A stretch of DNA of 33,853 nucleotides from Phycisphaerales bacterium (GTDB taxonomy: Bacteria > Planctomycetota > Phycisphaerae > Phycisphaerales > SM1A02), in assembly GCA_020345805.1 (NCBI GenBank), contig CP070772.1:1932675-1966527 (forward strand), written 5' to 3'. The notes below the pieces were generated by a model. That model was not told where the DNA came from and did no database searches. It worked only from the letters and a program-made list of their open reading frames with translations. This document shows, piece by piece, positions 1 through 7,279 of this stretch (position 1 is the stretch's first letter; each line of letters starts with the position of its first letter). A program made the translations under genes and the position numbers.

Positions 1-447
1 GAGGTTGCGCACGGTCACCGCGGGGCCTTTCGGTCCGGCGGCGGGGCGAGGCTGACCGATCATGTCACCCTCACCTTCAATCAGCGCAGCACCCTCCTGC
101 TCGGAGGGCCTGGAAAGCAGCGAGATCCGGCTCACCGAGGCGATTGATGCCAAGGCCTCGCCCCGGAAACCCATGGTCGCGATCACGTCCAGATCGTCGG
201 CGGTCTCGATCTTGCTCGTGGCGTGAGCGGCCAGAGCCAGGGGCATTTCCTGCAAAGGAATCCCGCAGCCGTCGTCGGCGACGCGGATCAGCTCCTTCCC
301 GCCCTGCTCTATGGCGATGTCGATCCGGCCCGCCCCCGCGTCGATGGCGTTTTCCACCAGTTCCTTCACCACGCTGGCCGGTCGCTCGATCACCTCCCCG
401 GCGGCGATCTGGTTCACGAGCAGCGCAGGCAGTCGATGGATGGGCAT
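1..447 (-). CDS. mutL: DNA mismatch repair protein MutL, N-terminal part (runs off the window)
   Basis: Reading the minus strand from ATG at 447 gives 149 codons open to the window edge. They form the GHKL ATPase domain of MutL, which couples MutS mismatch recognition to strand removal. All N-terminal motifs are visible: [20 protein letters not shown] near the start, the ATP/Mg motif ENAIDAGA (about 32-39), DDGCGI (about 57-62), ATSKI, and [10 protein letters not shown] (about 90-99). The window cuts at AVTVRNL, where the family has its GTxVxVxxLF motif. The C-terminal dimerisation or endonuclease part is outside, so it cannot be judged. It lies 71 bp downstream of nadE on the same strand but has its own -10-like box 6 nt before the ATG and no Shine-Dalgarno sequence. 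Family assignment is certain. Confidence 0.95.
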   Translation of the reverse strand, partial: MPIHRLPALLVNQIAAGEVIERPASVVKELVENAIDAGAGRIDIAIEQGGKELIRVADDGCGIPLQEMPLALAAHATSKIETADDLDVIATMGFRGEALASIASVSRISLLSRPSEQEGAALIEGEGDMIGQPRPAAGPKGPAVTVRNL

Positions 448-453
448 GGCCGG

Positions 454-459
454 ATTGTA
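454..459 (-). promoter_or_regulatory. -10-like box TACAAT 6 nt upstream of mutL ATG
   Basis: On the minus strand TACAAT is followed by CCGGCC and the mutL ATG. This spacing would put transcription initiation at or next to the start codon, giving a leaderless mRNA. No Shine-Dalgarno sequence and no clear -35 box is present. A second TACAAT lies at 483-488 and could give a conventional short leader. Confidence 0.4.
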
Positions 460-518
460 GAGGACGGCCTGGGGGCGGGGGGATTGTAGAAATGCCGAAA
501 CGCCGGATTCCGACCTGC

Positions 519-2204
519 TCACCGGAAGCTGTCGCGCACGACAATCGGGAACGGTCTGCCCCGGCCAAAGGCACGCTGAGTGACCTTCAGCACCAACGCC
601 GACTGCTCCCGCTTGTATTGGCTTTGGTCGATCAACCGGGTGAACGATTCGACCGTCTCCCGACTGGAGCCCGTGGTGCTAACGATGTGATCGACCGACT
701 CTTCATGTTCCACGTAGCGGTCGATGATCTGATCCAGAACGTCGTAAGGAGGCAGGCTGTCCTGGTCGGTCTGGTCGGGACGAAGTTCGGCCGAGGGGGG
801 TTTCTCAAGCGTGCTCTCCGGTATGGGAGGGCCGGCGAAGCCGCAGGCGGCGTGGTTGGCATTGATCCAGCGGGCCAGGTCATAGACCTTGGTCTTCACC
901 ACGTCGCCCAGCACCGCCAGAGCACCGCTCATATCGCCGTAGAGCGTGGCGTACCCCACCGCCAGCTCTGACTTGTTGCCCGTGGCCAGCACCAGAGCGC
1001 CGGTGGCGTTGGAGCAGGCCATGAGGATTACGCCCCGCAGGCGGGCCTGGATGTTCTCGTCCGTCAGGCCGGCCAGACGGTCCCGCAGTACGGGCGTGAG
1101 CATCCGGCGCATACCCTGGTGGGCGGCGTCAATGCCCACCTCGTCGCACCGTCCCAGGCCGAGATTCTCGGCCAGCGCTTTGGAATCATCCACCGAGCCC
1201 TGGGAGGAAAAGCGCGAGGGCATGGTCACGCCGAGCACGTTGGCCGGCCCCAACGCGGCGGCGGCGATCACCGCCGTCAGTGAAGAGTCGATGCCACCGG
1301 AGAGGCCGATCAGCGCTTGGCGGTGGCCGGTCTTGTGGCAGTAGTCCCGCACTCCCAGCACCAGGGCGTTGAACAGCTCGCACTGGGGGATGACCGACGG
1401 CTTCTCGTTCGCCAGGAGGCCGGCTTCCGCCTCCTCCAGACTCACGGTCTTCACCGCAGACTCCCAGCCGGGCAGGGCCAGGGGGATCGAACCGTCCGGC
1501 AGCATCAGCAGGGATCGGCCGTCGAAGATCAGATCATCGTTCCCCCCCACTTGGTTGACCACGGCGACGGGCAGCCCCAGACGGGCGGTAGCCTCACGGA
1601 CCAAGTCAAGGTGTCTCTGGAACTTGCCTTGGATGAAGGGAGTGGCGTTGAGAGCCGCCAGCAGATCGCAGCCTGCGGCGGCGAGCTCAGAAGCCGGATT
1701 GGCCGGATATTGCCGCTCGGTCACCACGTCCCCGGCCCGCCAGAGATCCTCGCAGATCAGCACGCCCACCTTGCGTGAGGCGATTTCGATCACGCACAGA
1801 CCGCTGCCGGGATCGAAGTACCGGTCCTCGTCAAAGATGTCATAGCCGGGCAGCAGCCGCTTGTCATAGACCGCTTCCACCCGCCCGCCCCGCAGGACCG
1901 AAGCGCTGTTGCGTATGGTGCGAACATTGTCGCGGCAGCGACGCGGGTGGCCGACGATCACCGTCATCTGCGGAGCGGCACCGGCGGCGTACTCCGCCAC
2001 CGTGGCCACCGCAGCCTCTGCGGCCTCCACCACGCCCTGCCTGAACAGCAGATCCCGCGGCGGATAACCGAGCAGCACCATTTCGGGCGTGACCAGCAGG
2101 TCCGCCGCGCCGCGACGGGCCTGCTCGATCGCCTCGCATACCAGCCGGCAGTTGCCGGCTACGTCGCCGACGATCGGGTTCAACTGGGCAAGAGCGATGC
2201 GCAT
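519..2204 (-). CDS. nadE: Glutamine-dependent NAD+ synthetase
   Basis: This 561-residue protein makes NAD+ from nicotinic acid adenine dinucleotide, ATP and glutamine. The N-terminal nitrilase-type glutaminase domain (about 1-265) shows the catalytic triad E41 (TPEMVLLGY), K115 ([10 protein letters not shown]) and C151 (LICEDLW). The C-terminal synthetase domain has the PP-loop SGGIDSS at about 302-308. The length and order match the bacterial two-domain glutamine-dependent form rather than the short ammonia-dependent one. The ATG at 2204 begins [14 protein letters not shown], the usual start of the family. No Shine-Dalgarno precedes it; TACAAT lies 9 nt upstream. mutL follows on the same strand, and the voltage-sensor gene is 45 bp upstream. 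Confidence 0.96.
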   Translation of the reverse strand: MRIALAQLNPIVGDVAGNCRLVCEAIEQARRGAADLLVTPEMVLLGYPPRDLLFRQGVVEAAEAAVATVAEYAAGAAPQMTVIVGHPRRCRDNVRTIRNSASVLRGGRVEAVYDKRLLPGYDIFDEDRYFDPGSGLCVIEIASRKVGVLICEDLWRAGDVVTERQYPANPASELAAAGCDLLAALNATPFIQGKFQRHLDLVREATARLGLPVAVVNQVGGNDDLIFDGRSLLMLPDGSIPLALPGWESAVKTVSLEEAEAGLLANEKPSVIPQCELFNALVLGVRDYCHKTGHRQALIGLSGGIDSSLTAVIAAAALGPANVLGVTMPSRFSSQGSVDDSKALAENLGLGRCDEVGIDAAHQGMRRMLTPVLRDRLAGLTDENIQARLRGVILMACSNATGALVLATGNKSELAVGYATLYGDMSGALAVLGDVVKTKVYDLARWINANHAACGFAGPPIPESTLEKPPSAELRPDQTDQDSLPPYDVLDQIIDRYVEHEESVDHIVSTTGSSRETVESFTRLIDQSQYKREQSALVLKVTQRAFGRGRPFPIVVRDSFR

Positions 2205-2213
2205 GTAGGAGTG

Positions 2214-2219
2214 ATTGTA
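2214..2219 (-). promoter_or_regulatory. -10-like box TACAAT 9 nt upstream of nadE ATG
   Basis: On the minus strand TACAAT, then CACTCCTAC, then the nadE ATG. There is no purine-rich ribosome-binding site in the gap, so the transcript would start within a few bases of the ATG. The flanking octamer (GATTGTAG on plus) also occurs before mutL and hflX. Confidence 0.4.
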
Positions 2220-2249
2220 GGGAACTCGATGGCAGCCGCCGGAGGTCCT

Positions 2250-3023
2250 TCAGGCCTGGGTCGCCGAATCGGTCGCCCCGTTTATGGAACATTCGGCATC
2301 CGGCTCATCCGGGGGCGTGGGCTTGGGGGCGTGAAACCCCGGCCCGCCGTGCTTTTCCGTGAACTGCTCCTGAGCCTCGTGCCAGCTTTCCCAGGCGTCC
2401 ACGCGCTTCCGCAGCAGCTTTACCTCGTCCATGAGCTGATGACGGGTCATGGCGGTCGGGTCCTTGCGTCCGCGGTGCAGCTTCACGCCGAAGCGCTCCA
2501 GCAGGCGGTCGGTGATGTTCAGCCCCAGAAGCATGGTGAGGATGTGACGGGCGAACTTCATCCCCACCCCCCGGAGACGGAACGTTCGGCTCGTCTGGGC
2601 CACCCGGGCCACCCTCAGCACTCGAAGCGCCCTCAGAAGGGGAAGGCAGATGACCACGATGTCCAGCCAGTTGCGCCTGATGTACTCCAAGCGCGATTCG
2701 GCAACGGTGATCTTGACCACGAACTCGATGAGGAAGGCGAACGAGATGGTGATTTCGGTGATGACGATGAAGGTCTGGGCCAGGTCCTTCTGGGCCGCCG
2801 GCAGCTTGGGGAGCAGAAAGAACTCCATCCCGATCAGCGGCAGGACCAGCAGGGCCAGGATGATCATCGGCCAGTGGAACCGTCTCTCCATGCGATCCCG
2901 CAACTCGTCATCAGCGATCACGATCCCCGCCAGGGGCAGACGCACATGGCGCACACCGGGCAGGGGCGGAGGCAGGATGGTGCCTTTCGGCACGATGGCG
3001 GATCCGGTCGGACGACGGCTCAT
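2250..3023 (-). CDS. Voltage-sensor-domain-only membrane protein with C-terminal coiled coil
   Basis: This 257-residue protein looks like the S1-S4 voltage sensor of the Ion_trans superfamily without the pore. S1 is about 51-72. S2 (about 83-107) carries the hallmark FLIEFVVKITVA, with Glu and Lys. S3 begins NWLDIVV with its Asp. S4 has arginine at every third position, about 131, 134, 137 and 140, then Gln in the next slot, then 146 and 149. No S5, P-loop or selectivity filter follows. Instead there is an amphipathic stretch, a charged helix (about 196-222) suited to a coiled coil, and a Pro/Asp-rich tail. This layout resembles Hv1 proton channels or voltage-sensor phosphatases without the phosphatase, but S1 lacks the Hv1-type Asp. 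The ATG at 3023 was chosen over GTG 3026; GAGAG lies about 9 nt upstream. Function unknown. Confidence 0.75.
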   Translation of the reverse strand: MSRRPTGSAIVPKGTILPPPLPGVRHVRLPLAGIVIADDELRDRMERRFHWPMIILALLVLPLIGMEFFLLPKLPAAQKDLAQTFIVITEITISFAFLIEFVVKITVAESRLEYIRRNWLDIVVICLPLLRALRVLRVARVAQTSRTFRLRGVGMKFARHILTMLLGLNITDRLLERFGVKLHRGRKDPTAMTRHQLMDEVKLLRKRVDAWESWHEAQEQFTEKHGGPGFHAPKPTPPDEPDAECSINGATDSATQA

Positions 3024-3065
3024 CACGGAACACTCTCACCGTCGGGGTTGATGCGACACCGAAAC

Positions 3066-3071
3066 ATCATA
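3066..3071 (-). promoter_or_regulatory. Possible -10 box TATGAT for the voltage-sensor gene
   Basis: On the minus strand TATGAT lies about 43 nt before the ATG at 3023, inside an AT-rich pocket of otherwise GC-rich sequence. No good -35 box is seen at the expected distance. Confidence 0.3.
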
Positions 3072-3144
3072 CTACGACCGCTACCCGCCCCGGGTGGCGA
3101 GGCAGGGACCGGATCCCGGGTGGAACGGGCCGCACGCCGCGCAA

Positions 3145-3178
3145 CTGAAGGAAGAGCCCACCTCCTTGGGAGGCGGGC
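3145..3178 (-). terminator. Rho-independent terminator of the HTH-REC gene
   Basis: On the minus strand a 10-bp stem, GCCCGCCTCC with GGAGGTGGGC (one G-U pair), closes a 3-nt CAA loop (plus coordinates 3156-3178). It is followed by TCTTCCTTC. It stands 45 bp downstream of the response-regulator stop codon and pairs better on the minus strand than on the plus strand. Confidence 0.65.
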
Positions 3179-3222
3179 CCCTAGCGTGGATGTCGATTGA
3201 TCGGTCGCGGTCCGGCCGAAGC

Positions 3223-3804
3223 CTAATAGACCAACGCGTGGGCGTTCTCGACGGCTTCGATCACCTGGCGGACGCTGAAGGGCTTTCTCAGGGCGCTCTC
3301 GAACCCCTGATGGGTGAGCTGTGCCGCCTGGCCATCGGTGAGCTTGCCGCTCATCGCCACCACCTTGGTCACCTGCAGATCATCGTGGGCCTGGAGCACA
3401 TTCAGGAAGCTGCGTCCGTCGCAGTCGGCCAGATGCATATCCAGGAGCATGACATGCGGGCGGAAACGTTCGCACTCCACGCCGGCCTCGAAGGCGTTGG
3501 TGGCGACGCGCACGTCGTAGTTGGTCTGCTCGCGCAGAATGTTCTGGAGCGTGTTGATGACCTCCTCGTCGGAGTCGACCACCAGCACTCTCGTGTTGCC
3601 GCTCATCAGCCCGTCCATGGGTATGCCATGGCTCTTCATGAACTTGACGAGGTTGGCCACGGGAATGCGACGGTCCTTGGAGCCGGGGATGCGGTAGCCC
3701 CGGAGTTGCCCGGAATCGAACCACTTGCTGACGGTCCGCGAGGCCACGTTACAGATCTTGGCAACCTCGCCCGTCGTCAGCACATCTTTCTCAAACAGAT
3801 TCAT
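3223..3804 (-). CDS. MerR-type HTH fused to a C-terminal REC receiver domain
   Basis: This 193-residue regulator begins with an excisionase/BldC-like winged helix (about 8-58: LTTGEVAKICNVASRTVSKW, then GYRIPGSKDRRIP). It is followed by a receiver domain (about 71-190). The receiver has the acidic pair D77 and D79, phosphoacceptor D122 (VMLLDMHLAD), S152 and K174 (RKPF), so it looks competent for phosphorylation. The order, DNA-binding first and REC last, is the reverse of classical response regulators. The ATG at 3804 is preceded by GTGAGGG about 7 nt away and starts the domain cleanly. An in-frame upstream start at 3891 would add 29 cysteine-containing residues unlike the family. No histidine kinase is nearby, so it is an orphan. 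It is monocistronic, with its own terminator. Confidence 0.88.
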   Translation of the reverse strand: MNLFEKDVLTTGEVAKICNVASRTVSKWFDSGQLRGYRIPGSKDRRIPVANLVKFMKSHGIPMDGLMSGNTRVLVVDSDEEVINTLQNILREQTNYDVRVATNAFEAGVECERFRPHVMLLDMHLADCDGRSFLNVLQAHDDLQVTKVVAMSGKLTDGQAAQLTHQGFESALRKPFSVRQVIEAVENAHALVY

Positions 3805-4022
3805 GCGACCCTCACAGCTTTGCAAGTCCATGCACTCGGCGCAGTTGTGTCGACTCTCCCTTGCAAAGCGATCGGCCCGATGGGGTCGCAAGTTGACCCG
3901 TGCGGTTTGAAAAGCCCACCAAAACCCTTTGATGCCGCGTTATCTGACCTGACCGCGGGCGGGCCTTCCGCGACCGCTCTCCGCCGCCGCCGGACCCCGG
4001 AAAGCCGTTCCTCAGCAGGCCG

Positions 4023-5084
4023 TTATCGGATCAGCACGCGGCGAAGGTCGGCCAGAAACCGCTGAATGTCCGAGGCATCGGTGTCGAAGCTCGTCACCAG
4101 CCGGTAAAGCTTCGCCTCCGGCTCGCCCACCGGGTAATAGCCGTGCCCCGCCGCCTGAAGCGCTGCGTGCACGTCGTCCTCCAGCCTGACGAAGACCCCG
4201 TTGGCCTGCACCGGATAGGCCAACTCCAATCCCAGCTCGCGCAGGCCGTCGGCCAGCTCGGACGCCATGCGATTGGCGTGAGCGGCGTGCTTCAGCCAGA
4301 TGCCGTCGCGGAGGGTCGCAGCCAACGGCACGCTGGTGAAGCGGTGCTTGCTCAGAAGGTGGCCCATACCCTTGCGGTGATAGGGAAAGGCCTCCACGGC
4401 CCGCCGATAAGCAGCACCGTCGCCTTGGGGGAAGAACAGGACCGCTTCGGAGTTCGCCAGCCCGTTCTTGGTCCCGCCGAAGGTCATGGCGTCGATGCCC
4501 GCGTCGCTCGCCAGCTCCCGCGGATCGCAGCCCAGGGCCGCCACCGCGTTGGCGAAGCGGGCCCCGTCCAGGTGCACCCGATATCCGAGGCCGTGAGCCG
4601 CCGCGCAAAGCTCGCGCGTCTCCTGGGGCGTATATACCTCCCCCATCTCCGTGGAGTTGGTGATGGTCAGCAGCCCCGGCTGAGGCTGGTGCAGGTCGCC
4701 TCTGGGCATGGATGCGGCACGCCGCACGTCCTCCACCGACAGCTTGCTGGATCCATCAGCGCTGTTCGTTGGGACCACCCGGCAGTGGGCGATCCGCTCC
4801 GGGCCGGTGGACTCGTCCTCGTTGAAGTGGCTGACGTGATGGCAGATCACCCGCTGCCAGGGCTCGGTGAGGGCGGCGGCGGTCAGCAGGTTGCCCGCGG
4901 TGCCGGTGGCCACGAAGAACACGGCAACGTCGGGTCCGAATACCTCCCGGAAGGTTTCCACCGCCCGGGCGGTGAGTTCATCATCGCCGTAGCCTATGTA
5001 GTGGGAGCCGTCGTCGGCATCGAGAATCGCCTGGACCGCCTCCGGACAGAGCCCGGCATTGTTATCGCTGCGGAAGCTTCGCAT
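4023..5084 (-). CDS. ltaE: Low-specificity L-threonine aldolase
   Basis: This 353-residue PLP enzyme of fold type I cleaves L-threonine or L-allo-threonine to glycine and acetaldehyde. Visible family features are the N-terminal SDN motif, YGDDELTARAVE (about 32-43), ATGTAGNL (about 59-66), the histidine-rich HHVSHFNEDE (about 82-91), HLDGARFAN with the PLP-contacting Asp at 173 and Arg at 176, and the Schiff-base lysine K206 in FGGTKNG. The length is normal. The ATG at 5084 has no Shine-Dalgarno sequence but TACACT lies 6 nt upstream. It is transcribed alone; neither neighbour is in glycine or serine metabolism. Confidence 0.93.
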   Translation of the reverse strand: MRSFRSDNNAGLCPEAVQAILDADDGSHYIGYGDDELTARAVETFREVFGPDVAVFFVATGTAGNLLTAAALTEPWQRVICHHVSHFNEDESTGPERIAHCRVVPTNSADGSSKLSVEDVRRAASMPRGDLHQPQPGLLTITNSTEMGEVYTPQETRELCAAAHGLGYRVHLDGARFANAVAALGCDPRELASDAGIDAMTFGGTKNGLANSEAVLFFPQGDGAAYRRAVEAFPYHRKGMGHLLSKHRFTSVPLAATLRDGIWLKHAAHANRMASELADGLRELGLELAYPVQANGVFVRLEDDVHAALQAAGHGYYPVGEPEAKLYRLVTSFDTDASDIQRFLADLRRVLIR

Positions 5085-5090
5085 GCCGGG

Positions 5091-5096
5091 AGTGTA
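5091..5096 (-). promoter_or_regulatory. -10-like box TACACT 6 nt upstream of ltaE ATG
   Basis: On the minus strand TACACT, CCCGGC, ATG. The spacing predicts a leaderless transcript. There is no ribosome-binding site between box and start codon. Confidence 0.4.
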
Positions 5097-5108
5097 GCGT
5101 GAAGCGAG

Positions 5109-5126
5109 GGGCCGGCGAAGCGGCCC
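5109..5126 (-). terminator. GC-rich hairpin between VOC gene and ltaE
   Basis: GGGCCG and CGGCCC form a perfect 6-bp stem around a 6-nt loop, 20 bp past the VOC stop codon. No T-run follows on the minus strand, so it may be only a weak or rho-assisted terminator that isolates the ltaE promoter from upstream transcription. Confidence 0.3.
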
Positions 5127-5145
5127 GAGGCGATCCGGACCGGGG

Positions 5146-5529
5146 TCAGCTTTCAGCCTGCAGGTCCTGATAGAGCATCAGTTTGTTGCCATCGGGATCG
5201 TAGAAGGTCGCGAGGCGAACCATCTTCTCGATGGTGATGGTCTCCCCGTCGAACCGGACCTGCCGGGCTTCAAGCTGCGCGCGGGCGGCGTCAATGTCCT
5301 TCACGCCGAAGGTGAGCGTGGCCCCGCCTTTGACTTGCGGAGCCTCCACTTGGGACAGGCCGACGTTAACGCCGGGCACCGACGTCTTCAGCTCGCACCA
5401 GCCCAGGTCATCCATGCGGTAGAGAAGCTCAAACCCCAGAACGTCGCGGTACCAGGCAAGGGCCCGTTCCAGGTCGGCGGTCTCCATCGCGCAGGTCAAG
5501 CCCCCGTCGTAGTCGAGAGATGTGGCCAT
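5146..5529 (-). CDS. VOC family (glyoxalase/bleomycin-resistance fold) protein
   Basis: This 127-residue single VOC module shows ERALAWYRDVLGFEL near the N-terminus, where the paired beta-alpha-beta-beta-beta fold begins, and the C-terminal signature FYDPDGNKLMLYQ. Substrate cannot be inferred: the family includes metal-dependent lyases, dioxygenases and antibiotic-binding proteins. The ATG at 5529 has AAAGGAA about 7 nt upstream. The gene follows the DinB gene on the same strand after 66 bp, so the two probably share a transcript from the divergent promoter at 6280-6306. A small hairpin from the CGGGGA/TCCCCG repeat lies in that gap. Confidence 0.88.
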   Translation of the reverse strand: MATSLDYDGGLTCAMETADLERALAWYRDVLGFELLYRMDDLGWCELKTSVPGVNVGLSQVEAPQVKGGATLTFGVKDIDAARAQLEARQVRFDGETITIEKMVRLATFYDPDGNKLMLYQDLQAES

Positions 5530-5595
5530 ATGTACGTTCCTTTGACTTGTCTGGTGTTGCCGGGGATGGTCTCCCCGTGCGGGTCTTGCGGCAAG

Positions 5596-6195
5596 CTACG
5601 GCCTAAGAACGCCCGCCATGCCCATGGCCCGTCGCCAGGCGCTGAGCTGACCAAGATGGGCGATGTGGTGGCAGTTGACGACGAAGTTGGCCAGCGCCCC
5701 CACGGTCGGGAACCTCACCCGCTTCTCACCGGAACCCGGGTTCTCTTGGCGCAGCGCTTCTTCGGACGTTTCGCGGATTACCGCCGCGGCCTCCCGGTGC
5801 CGCTTCTCATAAAACGCGATGATCTGGTCCTTCGGCGGGTAGCGTTCCTCCCGGGCCTCGCATGTGCATCCGGCTTCGAACAACTCCCGATATCCGTCGG
5901 AGATGCGGGCCAGATCCGGCCTGCCCAGGACCTCAAGGGCGTGGCTCGTGACCAGCGTGATGTGGCCAAGGATGAACGCCGGATGGTTCAGGGCCGGCAG
6001 GGGCTGGCAGACAAACCGATCCGCGGGAATGTCCTCCGCCAGCATCCGCCCGTAGCCAAGGCAGGCCTCAAGACAATCGGCGAGGTAATCAGCGGAGCGC
6101 GGGGTGGTCGCGGGATCGACGGCGGCCTCCCTCGGCGTGCACCCGCCGGGGCCGGTCGTGGGCGGCTTGGCACGCGATACGGTAGGTTCGGCCAT
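5596..6195 (-). CDS. DinB-like metal-binding four-helix-bundle protein
   Basis: This 199-residue protein shows the DinB/YfiT pattern of three spaced metal-binding histidine regions: HPAFILGHIT (about 77-86) and NCHHIAHLGQLSAWRR near the C-terminus, separated by helical sequence with PPKDQIIAFYEKRH. Members are putative thiol-dependent transferases such as mycothiol or bacillithiol S-transferases, or damage-inducible proteins of unknown activity. The chosen ATG at 6195 has GGGGAG 9 nt upstream. A longer frame back to 6246 begins in sequence with no ribosome-binding site. A Pro/Thr-rich N-terminal 35 residues precede the domain. It is divergent from the tandem HxlR regulator, which likely controls it. 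Confidence 0.82.
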   Translation of the reverse strand: MAEPTVSRAKPPTTGPGGCTPREAAVDPATTPRSADYLADCLEACLGYGRMLAEDIPADRFVCQPLPALNHPAFILGHITLVTSHALEVLGRPDLARISDGYRELFEAGCTCEAREERYPPKDQIIAFYEKRHREAAAVIRETSEEALRQENPGSGEKRVRFPTVGALANFVVNCHHIAHLGQLSAWRRAMGMAGVLRP

Positions 6196-6268
6196 GGTTG
6201 TGTGCTCCCCATTCTTCCGGCCGGGGCAAGACCCCGGGGCGATCATGGGCCAAACCCGGCACCGGTTA

Positions 6269-6306
6269 TTGATACTGATAGTATATCTGCTATACTTTTA
6301 TGTCAA
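6269..6306. promoter_or_regulatory. Overlapping divergent promoters with shared inverted repeat
   Basis: Plus strand: -35 TTGATA (6269-6274), 16 nt, -10 TATACT (6291-6296), reading toward the HxlR gene at 6311. Minus strand: -35 TTGACA (6306-6301), 15 nt, -10 TATACT (6285-6280), reading toward DinB at 6195. The two -10 boxes are the arms of a perfect inverted repeat AGTATA-tctgc-TATACT (6280-6296). One dimeric repressor on that repeat would block both promoters. This AT-rich pocket stands out in the GC-rich sequence. The HxlR leader would be about 8 nt and the DinB leader about 75 nt. Confidence 0.7.
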
Positions 6307-6310
6307 TACC

Positions 6311-6865
6311 ATGGCCGAGAATCTCCCCCAACTCCTCAGGCTCTTTCACCACCGCTGGTCGGTGCCGGTGCTGGCCCGGCTTCATCGCGAGGGGGGCGGG
6401 GCCAAGTTCATCACCCTCGTCAACCGCCTCGGGGTGAGCCGGGACGCCCTCCGCCGGACCCTGGCGGCCCTCATCGAGCAGGGCTGGGTGATGCGGAACC
6501 CGGGCTATGGCCACCCCCTGCGCCCCGAGTACATCCTCACCCCCGGTGGCCGGCGGCTCGCCCCCGTCTGCAACCGCCTGATGGTCGCCCTTCAGCGGCT
6601 CGGGGCCGAGGGCGCCGGTCTGCGGAAGTGGTCGCTGGTGGTGATGGGGGCGGTGGCGGGCGGGTGCAGAAGGTTCTCGGAGATCAGGGCCGCTCTGCCG
6701 GGAGTCACCGCCCGCGCCCTGGCCCTGACCCTGAAGCAGCTACAGGACGCCGGCCTGCAGGATCGGGTTGTTTATGACGACTACCCGCCATGCGTCGAGT
6801 ACCGGCCGAGCCCACCGTCACGTCGGCTGAGCCGGCTGCTGGATGAGCTGGAAGCGGTCATCTGA
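6311..6865 (+). CDS. Tandem HxlR-type winged-helix transcriptional regulator
   Basis: This 184-residue protein contains two consecutive HxlR-like winged helices. The first (about 10-90) includes HHRWSVPVLARL, SRDALRRTLAALIEQGWV and EYILTPGGRRL. The second (about 100-180) includes LRKWSLVVMGAVAGGCRRFSE, TARALALTLKQLQDAGL and the wing VEYRPSPPSRRL. HxlR proteins are normally about 110-residue homodimers, so one chain here could supply both halves of an operator-binding unit. The second copy is closer to the family consensus; the first has lost the usual F-x-E-I turn. The start at 6311 lies 14 nt after the -10 box; an upstream extension would run through the promoter. It is divergent from DinB-VOC and followed by YciI. 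Autoregulation is inferred from the shared repeat. Confidence 0.82.
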   Translation: MAENLPQLLRLFHHRWSVPVLARLHREGGGAKFITLVNRLGVSRDALRRTLAALIEQGWVMRNPGYGHPLRPEYILTPGGRRLAPVCNRLMVALQRLGAEGAGLRKWSLVVMGAVAGGCRRFSEIRAALPGVTARALALTLKQLQDAGLQDRVVYDDYPPCVEYRPSPPSRRLSRLLDELEAVI

Positions 6866-6920
6866 TCCATAGCCGGGAGAGGCCTGGCGCCGGCGCGGCT
6901 GGCTCAGTCGGCGCCGCGGG

Positions 6921-6926
6921 TATCAT
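6921..6926 (+). promoter_or_regulatory. -10-like box TATCAT 7 nt upstream of YciI-like ATG
   Basis: TATCAT, CGCCCGC, ATG. No ribosome-binding site lies between the box and the start codon, so a leaderless message is predicted. Confidence 0.4.
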
Positions 6927-6933
6927 CGCCCGC

Positions 6934-7236
6934 ATGAGCAGTCAGTTCATCGTCTTCCTGGAGCCGGCCCGAGACGGCATGGTCGCGAACCCCACCGCCG
7001 AAGAGGCGGCGAAAGTCCAGGCCCACTTTGAGTATCTCAAGTCGCTGACGGAGCGGGGCGTGGTGGTGCTGGCCGGCCGCACCACCGAGCCGCCTATCAC
7101 CGGCCTGGTCGTGTTCTTCGCGAGCGACGAGGCGGCGGCCAGAAGCCTGATGGTGGACGACCCGGCGGTGAAAGCCGGAGTGTTCAAGGCGAGGCTGCAG
7201 CCGTTTGGCATCGCCCTGCGCGGGGATCGGGGTTGA
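6934..7236 (+). CDS. YciI family protein
   Basis: This 100-residue protein has the ferredoxin-like YCII fold. It begins with the strand QFIVFLEPARDGM, has EEAAKVQAHFEYLKSLTERGVVVLAGRT with the conserved His and the RG-x-(6)-GRT turn, and ends with the strand FKARLQPFGIAL. YciI proteins are small dimers of poorly known activity, some linked to hydrolysis or dechlorination chemistry. It stands 68 bp after the HxlR gene on the same strand, separated by its own -10-like box. YciI, DinB and VOC proteins often occur together in bacterial genomes, which supports a functional link to the divergent pair. The minus-strand heme lipoprotein gene converges on it. Confidence 0.88.
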   Translation: MSSQFIVFLEPARDGMVANPTAEEAAKVQAHFEYLKSLTERGVVVLAGRTTEPPITGLVVFFASDEAAARSLMVDDPAVKAGVFKARLQPFGIALRGDRG

Positions 7237-7279
7237 ACGCGTCACCCGGCTACGACCAATCGCGGCCTGTCGCGACTCA

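Noticed and set aside
1947..3200. 417-codon plus-strand frame across nadE and the voltage-sensor gene
   Set aside because: Spans two well-supported minus-strand genes and has no domain pattern.
5335..6777. 480-codon plus-strand frame across VOC, DinB and HxlR genes
   Set aside because: It crosses the divergent promoter region and overlaps three supported genes; the C-terminal part is Pro/Arg/Gly low-complexity.
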